Positions 27,335-36,409 of a DNA stretch of 64,000 nucleotides are shown piece by piece. A model generated the notes under the pieces. That model ran no database searches. It saw only the letters and a list, made by a program, of their open reading frames with translations, and was not told the DNA's origin. Source of the DNA: Tardiphaga sp. P9-11 (GTDB lineage Bacteria; Pseudomonadota; Alphaproteobacteria; Rhizobiales; Xanthobacteraceae); NCBI RefSeq assembly GCF_008329525.1, contig NZ_NPKQ01000003.1, positions 248,001-312,000 of the forward strand. Direction: 5' to 3'. Numbering within the stretch: the first letter of the stretch is position 1; every line of letters begins with the position of its first letter. The position numbers and the translations under genes are program-made.

Positions 27335-28824
27335 CTCCTCTGGAATTCCGGTGACATCAGCAGCAGCGTCAAGGCCTGCTGCCGCGTCTCCGCACGCGCT
27401 ATCGTCTGTCGCGTTTCGGATGAGGCCGCCTCGCCAGCGACCACATCTAGCATCTCGCGCGGATCGATACTGTCGGGCAGCCGCGTCGAAACCTGCGCCG
27501 CGAGATCGAGCCGTAGTTTCATGCCTTCGGGCACCGCCCATGCGGCATTGCCATCGGGAAAACCGTTCGGCCCCGGCGGCGTCCAGAGCGGCTGGCCCAG
27601 TGTCTGCAGCCCCGCGAAATAGCGGCCCGGATCTTCGGGGATCCGCGCCAGCAGGCGGCCGGTGGAGATCAGATATTCATAGGGCGTGCGAAGCCTGGCC
27701 ATCGGCATCTGCCAGGCTTCATTGGAGTCGAGCAGCGCCAGTGCCAGCGCTTTCAGATCGCCGTCGGTTTTTCTGAACACACTTTCCAGCCGCGCCAGCA
27801 ACGCTGACGGCGGCACATCAGAAACGAAATGCTGCGCGAACTTCCTGGCGATGAACTTCGCCGTCGATGGATGCCGCGCGAGATCGGCGAGCGCCGCCTC
27901 GCCCTGTGTCACCCCGGTGTCGTCATAGGTCTTGCCCAGCAATTGCTGTGGCCCCGGCTCGTGCGCATTAGCGTTGAATGCGAAGCTGCCCGGTGTGCCG
28001 ATCTTTCCTTCGCGCCCGGCAAAGGTCCAGCCGGTGATGATCCGTGCCAGCGACGTCACATCGGCCTGCGTGTAACCGCCGCCGACACCAAGCGTATGCA
28101 GCTCCATGATCTCGCGCGCGAGATTTTCATTGAGGCCGCGCTTGCCCCTCTCGCCGGCTTTCGAAGTCGGCCCGATCGATTGCTGGTTGTCGAGGAAAAA
28201 CAACATCGCCGGATGCTGTTCGACAGCCTTCAGCATGTCCCCGAATTTGCCGAGCACATAAGGCCGGATCGCCTCGCGTTCGAACGAACCGGCCCACATC
28301 CGCGCAGGATCGCCCTTGCTGGCCGAGATGCAGAAATGGTTCGACCAGAACACGACGAGGCGTTCGACGAAGCCACCCTCGGTAATGGTCGCGCGCTGGA
28401 TCCGTGCCAGCGCTTCCGCACGATAGGTCTTCTGCACCACATTGGGCGGCAGCGCGACGGCCGGTGGCGGCTTCGGTGCGTCGGGCTGCACGGTCATCGT
28501 CATATTGCCGGTCATGGCTGGTGCTTCCGGCTTTTTATCCATGGCGGATGGAGCGGCTTCCACCGGAACGAGTGCCGGCGTCTTCAACGCTGCCTCTCGC
28601 GCCGTCTTCACCTCAAGCTGATAGGCGAACATCGCCTGACCGAGTTCGGCGGTCGATTGCAGGCCCGGCAGTTCCAGCAGCGCCGCATTGGGACGCGCCA
28701 GCTCGGCCTTCACGAAGCCGCGGGGATCGGAGGCCGCATTGACGATATCGCCGGAGGCGCCGCCGCGCGCGCCGAAGCCAAAGCGATTCAGCGCAATTAG
28801 CGCGCCTTGCGGGTCGCGGGCCAT
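27331..28824 (-). CDS. DUF1800 family protein
   Basis: 497 residues from MARDPQGALIALNRFGFG, the usual DUF1800 start (28824). Motifs: RIQRATITEGGFVERLVVFWSNHFCIS, ENLAREIMELHTLGVGGGYTQADV, ARIITGWTF, FVSDVPPSALLARLESVF and the closing RQQALTLLLMSPEFQ. DUF1800 is almost always encoded next to DUF1501, as here; the partnership is known, the activity is not. A proline/alanine-rich insert (about 85-125) separates the N-terminal helices. Confidence 0.9.
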   Translation of the reverse strand: MARDPQGALIALNRFGFGARGGASGDIVNAASDPRGFVKAELARPNAALLELPGLQSTAELGQAMFAYQLEVKTAREAALKTPALVPVEAAPSAMDKKPEAPAMTGNMTMTVQPDAPKPPPAVALPPNVVQKTYRAEALARIQRATITEGGFVERLVVFWSNHFCISASKGDPARMWAGSFEREAIRPYVLGKFGDMLKAVEQHPAMLFFLDNQQSIGPTSKAGERGKRGLNENLAREIMELHTLGVGGGYTQADVTSLARIITGWTFAGREGKIGTPGSFAFNANAHEPGPQQLLGKTYDDTGVTQGEAALADLARHPSTAKFIARKFAQHFVSDVPPSALLARLESVFRKTDGDLKALALALLDSNEAWQMPMARLRTPYEYLISTGRLLARIPEDPGRYFAGLQTLGQPLWTPPGPNGFPDGNAAWAVPEGMKLRLDLAAQVSTRLPDSIDPREMLDVVAGEAASSETRQTIARAETRQQALTLLLMSPEFQRR

Positions 28825-28946
28825 CGGGTTTCCCTCATTCTGCCTTCGTCCTATGATGGATCTGGCCATCGTAGGCGCCACGCCCGATATACGGGTGGAA
28901 CAGATGAACCCGGCATGAAAATCGCGCTGAAATTTGGGCTGCTTTC

Positions 28947-29156
28947 ATGAATTATCGGACAGAAACCGTAAAGCCGCTCAGCCGCCGCCTGACCTGCTCG
29001 GATTGCGGCACCGAATTCGGATGCGACCTGTCGGGCAATTGCTGGTGCGCCGAGGAGACCGCAAAACTGCCGATGCCGACGACCGGTGGCGACTGCCTGT
29101 GCCGCGATTGCCTGCGCAAAGCGGCGGAAGCTTACAGACAATCACAAGCGACGTGA
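28947..29156 (+). CDS. Cysteine-rich CWC family protein
   Basis: A 69-residue protein with CSDCGTEFGCDLSGNCWCAE followed by DCLCRDCLRKAAE: eight cysteines in the CWC pattern, probably a small zinc-binding fold. Function is unknown for the family. Bases 28996-29054 of this gene recur, with five differences in 59, at 31652-31710 in front of the TetR gene, which shows that a piece of a CWC gene was once joined there. Confidence 0.8.
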   Translation: MNYRTETVKPLSRRLTCSDCGTEFGCDLSGNCWCAEETAKLPMPTTGGDCLCRDCLRKAAEAYRQSQAT

Positions 29157-29387
29157 CGGTGCGGATCGACCGCCCCGGGAAGTTTTGCGAGGCATATCGC
29201 CGCTGCGCGGGAATGGATCACCGCGAGATGTTGCCTCTTGTGCCATCGCATGCGGCCACATCTTCCATTCATCGCTGCACTCACACGTCGCATCCAGATT
29301 TAGCCATATTTTCTAACGGCACAAGCTCGATCGCTTTGCATTTCATGAAGGTTTTCCGTCGACGTTGACGCAAAGCAGAAAGCGCGG

Positions 29388-31427
29388 ATGCGAGTCCGCC
29401 CGCATGGGAATGTCTTAGTGCCCGTATTGTCTCTCCGCATCGCTCGCCTTGCATGTGTCGTCGCAGTCATCCTCGCCATCGCGCCTGATGCCGATGCGCG
29501 CACGTCGCATTCCACCGATCAGTTTCTCTCGCGGGACGATCTCAAGACCGTTACCGAAGCTACGCGTCTTGCCAGTGTCGGGGAAATCGACGCAGCAACG
29601 CGTGCGCGCGATCACATCCGTGATCCTCTCGGACGCAAGCTCGTCGAATGGGTGATCCTGCGTTCGGACGGCGATGCTACCGACTTCACGCGCTACGCGA
29701 ATTTTTTGCAGGTCAACCCGACATGGCCTGGCATGGTACTCGTGCAACGGCGCGCCGAAGCGCGGCTATGGATCGAGCGCACCGATGCCGCCACCGTGCG
29801 CGCCTTCCTCACGCATCGTGAACCGCGCACGGCACTTGGCCAATTGGCGATGGCACGGGCACTGGCTGCGCTCGGTGATTCCAACAGAGGCCTGACATAT
29901 GCGCGCACGGCATGGCGCAGCGACGGTTTCTCGGCAACTGTGGAAAGCGAGATCCTGCAGATCTATGGATCACGGCTGACGCGCGCCGATCACGTCGCGC
30001 GGCTGCATAACCGGCTCTATGCCAACGATTTCACGACGGCGATGCGCTCAGCCAAACGATTGGGACCGAGTGAAGTCGCCATCGTCTCGGCACGCGCGGC
30101 GGTAATCGGCAAGAAGGCAAAGGCCGCGACACTGCTCGCTGCGGTGCCGGCAAACCTGCGCGGCGACCCCGCCTTTCAGTTCACGCACATCCAGTGGCTG
30201 CGGCGCAGCGGGCGCGACAGTGAGGCGGCGCAACTGATGCTGACGGCGCCCCGCGATCAGAGCGTGATCAACAGTCCTGACATCTGGTGGGTCGAACGCC
30301 GTGCCCTGGTGCGTTCACTGCTCGACGAGGGCAAGGCGCGGCTCGCCTATCGAGTCGCGCAGGAGGCCGCGCCGGAGAAGGAGACCTACCGTGTCGACCG
30401 CGCCTTCATGGCGGGCTGGATCGCGTTACGCTTCCTGCGCGATCCGCAGACGGCCACCCAGCATTTCGCTGGTATACCGAACATCACCCGCGGCCCGACA
30501 GCATTGGCCCGTGCGCAATACTGGCTCGGCCGCGCTGCGGACGCGGGCCGCAATCGCCCCGCCGCGCAACAGCACTACGCGCTCGCGGCGGAGCATGGCA
30601 CGACCTATTACGGCCAGCTCGCTTGCGCCCGCTTGGGCTGCCGCAAGGCGAAGCTGCGAACGCCGCCGACACTGACGCAGGCGCAGCGTGTCACACTTGC
30701 CGGCCGCGAGCTGGTTCGTGCCGTCGAGATTCTTTACGGGACCGGCAATCGCAGGCTGGTCGTGCCGTTCGTCGGCGATCTGACACGAGCGAGTGATACC
30801 ACATTGCTGGCGATGATTGCAGAATCCGCCGCAAGGCATCGCGATCCCGGCGCCATGCTTGCGGTCGGCCGCGCCGCGCTCAATCGTGGCCTCGCTTTCG
30901 AAAGCTATGCTTTTCCCGCAACAGGCCTTCCGGATTTCACGTCGATCGGCGAGAAGACCGACAAGAGCCTCGTCTATGCCGTCGCGCGCACCGAGAGCGC
31001 GTTCAATCCGCGCATTACCTCAGGCGCGATGGCGACCGGCTACATGCAGGTAACGCCGGCCGCAGGACAAACCCTGGCGCGACGGATGGGCTTCACCTTC
31101 AACAATGACCGACTACACAACGATCCCGCCTATAACCTGCAACTTGGCTCGGCGGAGATCGCCAACCTGCTCAGCGACTATGACGGCAATCACGTGTTGG
31201 CTTTCGTCGGCTACAATGCCGGACGCGGCCGCGTGCGCCAATGGATCGCGCGCTATGGCGACCCACGCCAGCGCGATGTTGACGTGATCGATTGGGTCGA
31301 ACGCATTCCCTATGCGGAGACACGCAATTACGTGCAGCGCGTGCTCGAGAATCTGCAGGTCTATCGCGCGACGTTCGGCAGTCCGACATTGGCGATCGAA
31401 AACGACATGCGGGGGCGTCAGGGCTGA
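29388..31427 (+). CDS. Soluble lytic murein transglycosylase (Slt family)
   Basis: 679 residues: signal peptide (IARLACVVAVILAIAPDADA), a long helical superhelix built of TPR-like repeats (about 50-500), and a C-terminal SLT catalytic domain with E536 in ARTESAFNPRITSGAMATG, the YMQVTPAAGQTLARRMG loop, VGYNAGRGRVRQWIARYGD and ERIPYAETRNYVQRVLEN. It should cleave peptidoglycan between MurNAc and GlcNAc in the periplasm with 1,6-anhydro products. The upstream 230 bases hold nothing recognisable beyond its promoter. Confidence 0.92.
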   Translation: MRVRPHGNVLVPVLSLRIARLACVVAVILAIAPDADARTSHSTDQFLSRDDLKTVTEATRLASVGEIDAATRARDHIRDPLGRKLVEWVILRSDGDATDFTRYANFLQVNPTWPGMVLVQRRAEARLWIERTDAATVRAFLTHREPRTALGQLAMARALAALGDSNRGLTYARTAWRSDGFSATVESEILQIYGSRLTRADHVARLHNRLYANDFTTAMRSAKRLGPSEVAIVSARAAVIGKKAKAATLLAAVPANLRGDPAFQFTHIQWLRRSGRDSEAAQLMLTAPRDQSVINSPDIWWVERRALVRSLLDEGKARLAYRVAQEAAPEKETYRVDRAFMAGWIALRFLRDPQTATQHFAGIPNITRGPTALARAQYWLGRAADAGRNRPAAQQHYALAAEHGTTYYGQLACARLGCRKAKLRTPPTLTQAQRVTLAGRELVRAVEILYGTGNRRLVVPFVGDLTRASDTTLLAMIAESAARHRDPGAMLAVGRAALNRGLAFESYAFPATGLPDFTSIGEKTDKSLVYAVARTESAFNPRITSGAMATGYMQVTPAAGQTLARRMGFTFNNDRLHNDPAYNLQLGSAEIANLLSDYDGNHVLAFVGYNAGRGRVRQWIARYGDPRQRDVDVIDWVERIPYAETRNYVQRVLENLQVYRATFGSPTLAIENDMRGRQG

Positions 31428-31479
31428 GATGCGGTCGCGGAGCTGCGGCGACTGGAGGCTTACGCCTTAATGCTTGAGC

Positions 31480-31651
31480 CTTGGCCGTTCCGCACCCGTC
31501 GCGGTCGGACTCCAGATAGTAGCTGCGCTTGTGCTGCAGCATTTCCTGATCGGCGCGCTTCACCACCAGTTCCAGCCGCTCCGCGAGACAGTGGCCGGCT
31601 TTCCACTAGCGGATCGAACACTTCGCCGGCTCGCCGCAGCAGCGCATCGCC
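31480..31651 (-). pseudogene. Relic of a diguanylate cyclase 3' end (GGDEF motif lost)
   Basis: Read on the minus strand, this stretch matches two separate parts of the GGDEF gene at 32327-33799. 31651 to about 31580 resembles the LLRRAGEVFDSLVEKPATVSR segment, and about 31580 to 31490 resembles ERLEQVVKRADMHMLQAKRT (here VVKRADQEMLQHKRSYYLES). The roughly 155 bases between them, including the GGDEF active site, are missing, and the frame is broken. Divergence suggests an old paralogue, not a recent copy. Confidence 0.72.
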
Positions 31652-31710
31652 GCTCGGATTGCGGAACCGAATTCGATTGCGACCTGTCTGGCAATTGCCG
31701 GTGCGCCGAG
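31652..31710 (+). pseudogene. CWC gene fragment at the TetR 5' end
   Basis: Fifty-nine bases matching 28996-29054 of the CWC gene with five substitutions; the encoded SDCGTEFDCDLSGNCRCAE keeps the CWC pattern in frame 1. It abuts the cyclase relic on the left and runs into the TetR reading frame (a different frame) on the right, so the TetR gene's original beginning has been replaced. Confidence 0.75.
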
Positions 31711-32249
31711 CGATCCTGGAAGCTGCGTGGGCTGAATTGGCCGAGCGCGGTTATTCGGGGCTGACGATGGAGGCCGTCGCCGAGCGGGCCGGCACGAGCC
31801 GCCCTGTGCTCGCACGTCGTTGGGATGGAAAGGCGCCACTTGCTATCGCGGCCATTCGGCAACAGATGACGAAGCACCCGCTGAAGGTGTCGGATCAGGG
31901 CAACCTGCGTGCAGAACTGCTGGAGTTTCTGGAACGTGCGTCAGATCGTGCCTCCGGAATTGCGGCCGCATTCACGCTGTTCTCAAGCGGGTATTTCACG
32001 GAAAGCTCGTCTGTACCAAAGGATCTGCGCGCTGCGCTCATCCAGGGCGAAGTACAACCGCTCTCCGCGATTCTGGAACGCGCAGTGAAGCGCGGCGAGG
32101 TTGATCCGAAAGGGTTGATCCCTCCCGTCGCTTCGCTGCTGAGCGACCTTTTTCGGCACCATGTCATCATGAATTTTTCGGCGCCGCCCCCTGCACTGCG
32201 GAAGGTTTGGGTTGACGCCATGTTCCTACCGCTCGTTCGAGCCAAGTAG
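31701..32249 (+). CDS. TetR/AcrR regulator with replaced 5' end
   Basis: About 182 residues from a GTG at 31701; a TTG at 31695 is also possible and no ATG lies before MEAVAERAG. The DNA-binding domain is nearly whole: RRAILEAAWAELAERGYSGL, TMEAVAERAGTSRPVLARRW, where family members have Y instead of A in the recognition helix. A TetR ligand-binding domain follows to the end. The usual 8-15 residues before helix 1 are missing because a CWC gene fragment is joined at 31710. It could still be translated from the GTG, or it could be a decaying gene. Target unknown. Confidence 0.6.
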   Translation: MRRAILEAAWAELAERGYSGLTMEAVAERAGTSRPVLARRWDGKAPLAIAAIRQQMTKHPLKVSDQGNLRAELLEFLERASDRASGIAAAFTLFSSGYFTESSSVPKDLRAALIQGEVQPLSAILERAVKRGEVDPKGLIPPVASLLSDLFRHHVIMNFSAPPPALRKVWVDAMFLPLVRAK

Positions 32250-32326
32250 GACTGTGCCGGATCGATCACGCCAATCTTGTCGAGACGGGATGTCGCCTCC
32301 GTTTGCCCATGCCGGCTACCTGCCGC

Positions 32327-33799
32327 TCAAGCGGTAAGCGATCCCCTGCGGTCGTGGTCGACCTGCATGTAATAAGTACGCTTGGCTTGAAGCATATGCA
32401 TATCGGCGCGTTTGACCACTTGTTCGAGCCGTTCTCCCGGCTGGCTGGTCGCGATGCCCGTAGACAGGCTCAGTTCGTAGTCGGGATAGTACTGATTGTT
32501 GAGCTCGACGAGTTTACCGAGGGAAGCGAGAACGACCTCCCCGCCGGCGGCGTCGGTTCCAGGCAGCAGCACCGCGAATTCGTCGCCGCCGATGCGCGAC
32601 ACCGTAGCCGGCTTTTCGACCAGTGAATCGAACACTTCGCCGGCACGGCGCAGCAATGCGTCGCCGGTGGCATGGCCAAGGTCGTCATTGGCAGCTTTCA
32701 GTCCGTTGAGATCGGCAACGATCACGGTGACCGGCTGCACTCCCTTGCGTTCGAGCCGGTTGAGTTCGTCCACGAAGAACGAGCGGTTCGTGGTGCGCGT
32801 CAGCACGTCGTGGGTGCCGAGATATTCCAGATAGGCTTCTGCCTTCTTGCGCGCCGTGATGTCGGTCAGCGCGACCTGCACCTGTGACCAGTCGCGCTCA
32901 TGCCCGGGCAACACCGAGAACTGCAGCAGCAGATGAAGCTTGGTGCCGTCGAGCGCGTAGTTGACGACCTCGCGCTGCTGGAACAGTTTTCCTTCCCAGA
33001 GGTCGATCAGTTGCTCGCGGAAATGCGGCTCCATCTCGTCGCGAAACACATCCGATAACTGACGAAGCAGCGTCTCCTTGTCGGGCGCGCCGAACAGTTC
33101 AAGCGTGCGGCTGTTGACGTCGATCACGCGGATTTCGCTCATGCAGCGCAGGACGAATTCCTCGTGCACATCCGTGAACACGCGAAGGTCCTCGATGCCG
33201 CGCGCGCGGACCTCGTCCACCAGGCGCTTGACCCCGCTGAAATCCTCGACCCACAGCGATACCGGCGAATGCGCAAACAGGCCGAACGCATAGTTCTCGC
33301 TCTCCGCGAGGCGACGACGCGCGCCTTCGCGTTCGGTCACATCTTCGATGGCGATCATCACGCGATCCCAGCGATCTTCGTGTCCGGGCAGAACGGTGCC
33401 GTGCAATTGGATGTCGAGGCGCTCGCCTTTCAGCGTGTAGTTGACCGTATGGCTGGAAAAGCTGGTCCGTCCGCTCCAGAGCTGCGCCAGTTCCGACACA
33501 TGAGTCTTGAACGTGTCGTCACGCATCACCAGACTGAGACTGACCGTCAAGTGCGACAGGTCACGCGCACCAAACAGTGACAGCGTTTTGCGATTGACCT
33601 TGAGAATGCGGATGTGCTGCGAGCACTCACGGACCCGTTCGGGATTGGCGAGCAGAAATGTCTCGATATCGTCGACGCCCTGCGCTTGCCACTGCTCGAA
33701 CAGCGCCTTCACATCGCTGTAGTCCTCGATCCAGAGCGAGACCGGGGCGAGGTCGAACATCATGGTATCGCTGGCGATATTGGTAGACGGAACGGACAT
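32327..33799 (-). CDS. PAS-PAS-GGDEF diguanylate cyclase
   Basis: 490 residues. Two tandem related PAS modules (about 15-150 and 165-310; each begins PVSLW-x-ED and has VNRKTLSLFGA or VNSRTLELFGA) are followed by a GGDEF domain with DLNGLKAANDDLGHATGDAL, the intact active site RIGGDEFAVLLPG and STGIATSQPGE. It should make cyclic di-GMP. No RxxD inhibitory site is seen five residues before GGDEF, so product inhibition may be absent. No transmembrane segment, hence a cytosolic sensor. A relic of a related gene lies at 31480-31651. Confidence 0.92.
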   Translation of the reverse strand: MSVPSTNIASDTMMFDLAPVSLWIEDYSDVKALFEQWQAQGVDDIETFLLANPERVRECSQHIRILKVNRKTLSLFGARDLSHLTVSLSLVMRDDTFKTHVSELAQLWSGRTSFSSHTVNYTLKGERLDIQLHGTVLPGHEDRWDRVMIAIEDVTEREGARRRLAESENYAFGLFAHSPVSLWVEDFSGVKRLVDEVRARGIEDLRVFTDVHEEFVLRCMSEIRVIDVNSRTLELFGAPDKETLLRQLSDVFRDEMEPHFREQLIDLWEGKLFQQREVVNYALDGTKLHLLLQFSVLPGHERDWSQVQVALTDITARKKAEAYLEYLGTHDVLTRTTNRSFFVDELNRLERKGVQPVTVIVADLNGLKAANDDLGHATGDALLRRAGEVFDSLVEKPATVSRIGGDEFAVLLPGTDAAGGEVVLASLGKLVELNNQYYPDYELSLSTGIATSQPGERLEQVVKRADMHMLQAKRTYYMQVDHDRRGSLTA

Positions 33800-33962
33800 A
33801 GAGACCTTGGCGCGAGAGACAGCGTGAATCGTTGCGGTACTCCCTTATAGCGGGAGTTATCCAGAATATCTGCCGGATTTCGATGGAACGCGCGCAGAAC
33901 CCGCTTTGACGCGGATTTAAATACCAGCGACTGACCTGATCAACGCGCGCGCGTAATGGAAC

Positions 33963-34658
33963 TCACACCGGATAGCCCGCTGAGTTCCGCGCCATGCCGT
34001 TAAAAGCATCAAGCATTCTTTCGCGCCACGCATAGATCGCGTCATCTTCCGCCAGCAGCTTGAACGGCGAGATCGCCCGCGCCCACTGGAACGGGCCGAA
34101 CACGATGTAGTCGGCATAGTTTGGCGTGGCGCCGCCAAGGAACGGCTGCGTCTTCAGGGTGAGGCGCATTGGATCGAGCGACTTGCGGAAGGCATCGACG
34201 CCCGTGTCGCGATTGGATGCGACCTCTTCCAGCGACTTCTTGAACCGCGCTTCGCGACTCTCGCGGAAATAGACCTGATCGACCGGACGCAGATGACCAT
34301 GAATATCCGCGACGATGAACGGAAACATGCCGGCGACCACGACCGTGTCGCCCCACCAGTTCAGCATCCGCCCCATGGCGCGGCCGCCCTCGCCGCCGAA
34401 CAATGACGGACGATCCGGATAGGTGTCCTCGAGATAATTGGCGATTGCCCAGGAGTCGCTGACCGCGCGTTCGCCATCGAGCAACACCGGTACCTTTTCG
34501 GATTTGTGCTTGCTGATCGCGTCCTTCTCGGTGAAGCGCCACGGAATCGATGTCGCATCGAGACCCTTATGTGCCAGCGCCATCCGGGTGCGCCAGCAGA
34601 ACGGGCTGAAAGGACGATCTTCGTCGGTGCCGACCAGTTCGAACAGTTGCAGCGCCAT
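33963..34658 (-). CDS. Glutathione S-transferase family protein
   Basis: 231 residues: MALQLFELVGTDEDRPFSPF begins an N-terminal thioredoxin-like domain with CWRTRMALAHKGLD, the cis-proline in SEKVPVLLDGERAV and SDSWAIANYLEDTYPDRP; a helical domain follows with FLGGATPNYADYIVFGPFQW. The CWRTR active-site region and the TPNYADY box are seen in beta-etherase-like (LigE/LigF-type) GSTs of alphaproteobacteria. It lies three bases after a second GST gene, forming an operon. Confidence 0.9.
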   Translation of the reverse strand: MALQLFELVGTDEDRPFSPFCWRTRMALAHKGLDATSIPWRFTEKDAISKHKSEKVPVLLDGERAVSDSWAIANYLEDTYPDRPSLFGGEGGRAMGRMLNWWGDTVVVAGMFPFIVADIHGHLRPVDQVYFRESREARFKKSLEEVASNRDTGVDAFRKSLDPMRLTLKTQPFLGGATPNYADYIVFGPFQWARAISPFKLLAEDDAIYAWRERMLDAFNGMARNSAGYPV

Positions 34659-34661
34659 GAT

Positions 34662-35372
34662 CTATCCCTTCACCACAGCCGACGTTTGCCCGAACAGCAG
34701 CTTGCGCTCTTCCTCGGTGCGGATCGGCGGCTGGCCGAAATTGGGATTGACCTCTTTGGCGATCTCATAGGCGCGCTTCACAGCGGGGCGCTCGGCGATG
34801 GTTTCGAGCCAGCGTTTGAGATGCGGGAAGTCGTTGATGTCCTGGCTCTGGTTCTTGTAGGGCACGATCCAGGGATAGCTCGCCATGTCGGCGATCGAAT
34901 AGTCGCCGGCGATGAATTTGCGATCCGCGAGGCGCTTGTTGAGCACGCCATAGAGCCGGTTGGTCTCGTTCACATAGCGATCGATGGCGTAGGTGATCTT
35001 CTCCTGCGCATAGTTGCGGAAGTGATGGTTCTGTCCGGCCATCGGCCCGAGCCCGCCCATCTGCCAGAACACCCACTGGATCGCGTCATAGCGCACAGCG
35101 AGATCATCGCTCAGGAACTGGCCGGTCTTCTCGGCGAGATACATCAGCATGGCGCCTGACTCGAACACCGAAATCGGCTTGCTGCCGCTCTTCGGCGCAT
35201 GATCGACCAGCGCCGGAATGCGGTTGTTTGGCGCAATCGCCAAAAAGTCGTCCTTGAACTGATCACCCTTGCCGATATTCACCGGGATGACCTTGTAGGG
35301 CAGCCCCGCTTCCTCAAGAAAGATCGTGATCTTGTGGCCGTTGGGCGTGCTCCAGTAGTAAAGGTCGATCAT
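34662..35372 (-). CDS. Glutathione S-transferase, YfcG/YghU-like
   Basis: 236 residues from the ATG at 35372 (MIDLYYWSTPNGHKITIFLE); upstream codons to 35447 do not look coding. STPNGHKI, FLAIAPNNRIPALVDH, VFESGAMLMYLAEKTG and the VFWQMGGLGPMAGQNHHF motif are characteristic of the Nu-class (YfcG/YghU) disulfide-bond oxidoreductases, which bind glutathione disulfide and reduce small disulfides. First gene of a two-GST operon. Confidence 0.92.
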   Translation of the reverse strand: MIDLYYWSTPNGHKITIFLEEAGLPYKVIPVNIGKGDQFKDDFLAIAPNNRIPALVDHAPKSGSKPISVFESGAMLMYLAEKTGQFLSDDLAVRYDAIQWVFWQMGGLGPMAGQNHHFRNYAQEKITYAIDRYVNETNRLYGVLNKRLADRKFIAGDYSIADMASYPWIVPYKNQSQDINDFPHLKRWLETIAERPAVKRAYEIAKEVNPNFGQPPIRTEEERKLLFGQTSAVVKG

Positions 35373-35499
35373 CGGGCTTTCCTGCGCATGCTGGATGACG
35401 CGCATCCGAACTGAATGCGGTTGCATCGAGTTCGCCAGAACGACCATGTGAAGTCAATGCCGGCGCAGCACGGGAATGCAGATCCGCCCTGCAGAACAT

Positions 35500-35530
35500 G
35501 AATGCCGCGCCCCCATGGAGCGCGGCATTC
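35500..35530. repeat. Perfect 11-bp intergenic hairpin
   Basis: GAATGCCGCGC (35500-35510), nine-base loop, GCGCGGCATTC (35520-35530). It lies just after the stop of the DUF4394 gene on the minus strand. There is no T-run, so termination would not be strictly intrinsic. Confidence 0.6.
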
Positions 35531-35564
35531 GTTGGCGATTTTGCGTGAAATAGCAGCGTGCGCC

Positions 35565-36341
35565 TTACATGCCCATGATGGCGATATCCGTCACCTTGCC
35601 GGTGACGCCCGAAATCTTGGCGGCCTCCGTCGCCTTGCCGGTAGCGAGATCGACGCTGTAGAGCGTGCCGTCCGCCATCAGCCAGGCTTCATTTCTAGTG
35701 CCATCCGACCAGATATCGAAGGCGACAGTCGCCGGCTTGATGCCGAGTTTGCCGACCGCGCCGAGAATGCCGTCGTTCGGCGGCGCCTGCTTCACCAGCG
35801 CGCCGATGGTGCCGTCGATGTTGAACAGCGCCGTCTCCTTGGTGCCCTTCACCGAATTGGTATAGGCGCCGGCGATGACGTTGGGCTTCTCGCCCTTGTG
35901 CATATCGGTCTCGGCATATTTGTGATCGCCGTCCTTCGTCACCTTGCCGTCATCGACATTGGCGCGCAGGCTCATGCCGTCCGAGCCCATCACCCGCAGA
36001 CGGTCGGCCACCGGATTGAAATCCACAGTGGCAGCAACGCCCTTGGCCAGCATGGTGTCGAGCTTCGACTTCACCGTCGCCTTGCCGTCCGCGGCAATGG
36101 TGACCACGGTGCCGTCATCGACCAGGCCATAGAGCATGCCATCGGCCGGCCGGACGTCGATGCCAACCAGCGCGCCGGAAATGCCGGTGACCTTGACGGA
36201 CCCCATCGCCTTCTTTTGCGCGGTATCGACTGTCGCAATGGTGTCGCCGCCGACCAGGGCTGCGACCTGGGCGGCGTTGGCGGCGGCCGCGGGGATCAGC
36301 AGCAATGCTGTGGTGGCAGCGAAAAGCGAACGAAATGACAT
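35565..36341 (-). CDS. DUF4394 domain secreted protein
   Basis: 258 residues: signal peptide (LFAATTALLLIPAAAANAAQ) and a DUF4394 beta-propeller-like body with VGIDVRPADGMLYGLVDDGTV, ATVDFNPVADRLRVMGSDGMSLRAN, VIAGAYTNSVKG, ALFNIDG and AFDIWSDGTRNEAWLMADGTLYSVDL. Function unknown. It is divergent from a sigma/anti-sigma pair, and a shared promoter motif (36410-36451) suggests it belongs to that sigma factor's regulon. Confidence 0.9.
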   Translation of the reverse strand: MSFRSLFAATTALLLIPAAAANAAQVAALVGGDTIATVDTAQKKAMGSVKVTGISGALVGIDVRPADGMLYGLVDDGTVVTIAADGKATVKSKLDTMLAKGVAATVDFNPVADRLRVMGSDGMSLRANVDDGKVTKDGDHKYAETDMHKGEKPNVIAGAYTNSVKGTKETALFNIDGTIGALVKQAPPNDGILGAVGKLGIKPATVAFDIWSDGTRNEAWLMADGTLYSVDLATGKATEAAKISGVTGKVTDIAIMGM

Positions 36342-36409
36342 GAGTGGCTCCCTGTGTTTCCGCGATCCCCTCGGGACCGACAGAAGGACTACCGGCGGGC
36401 CCTCCCGAC

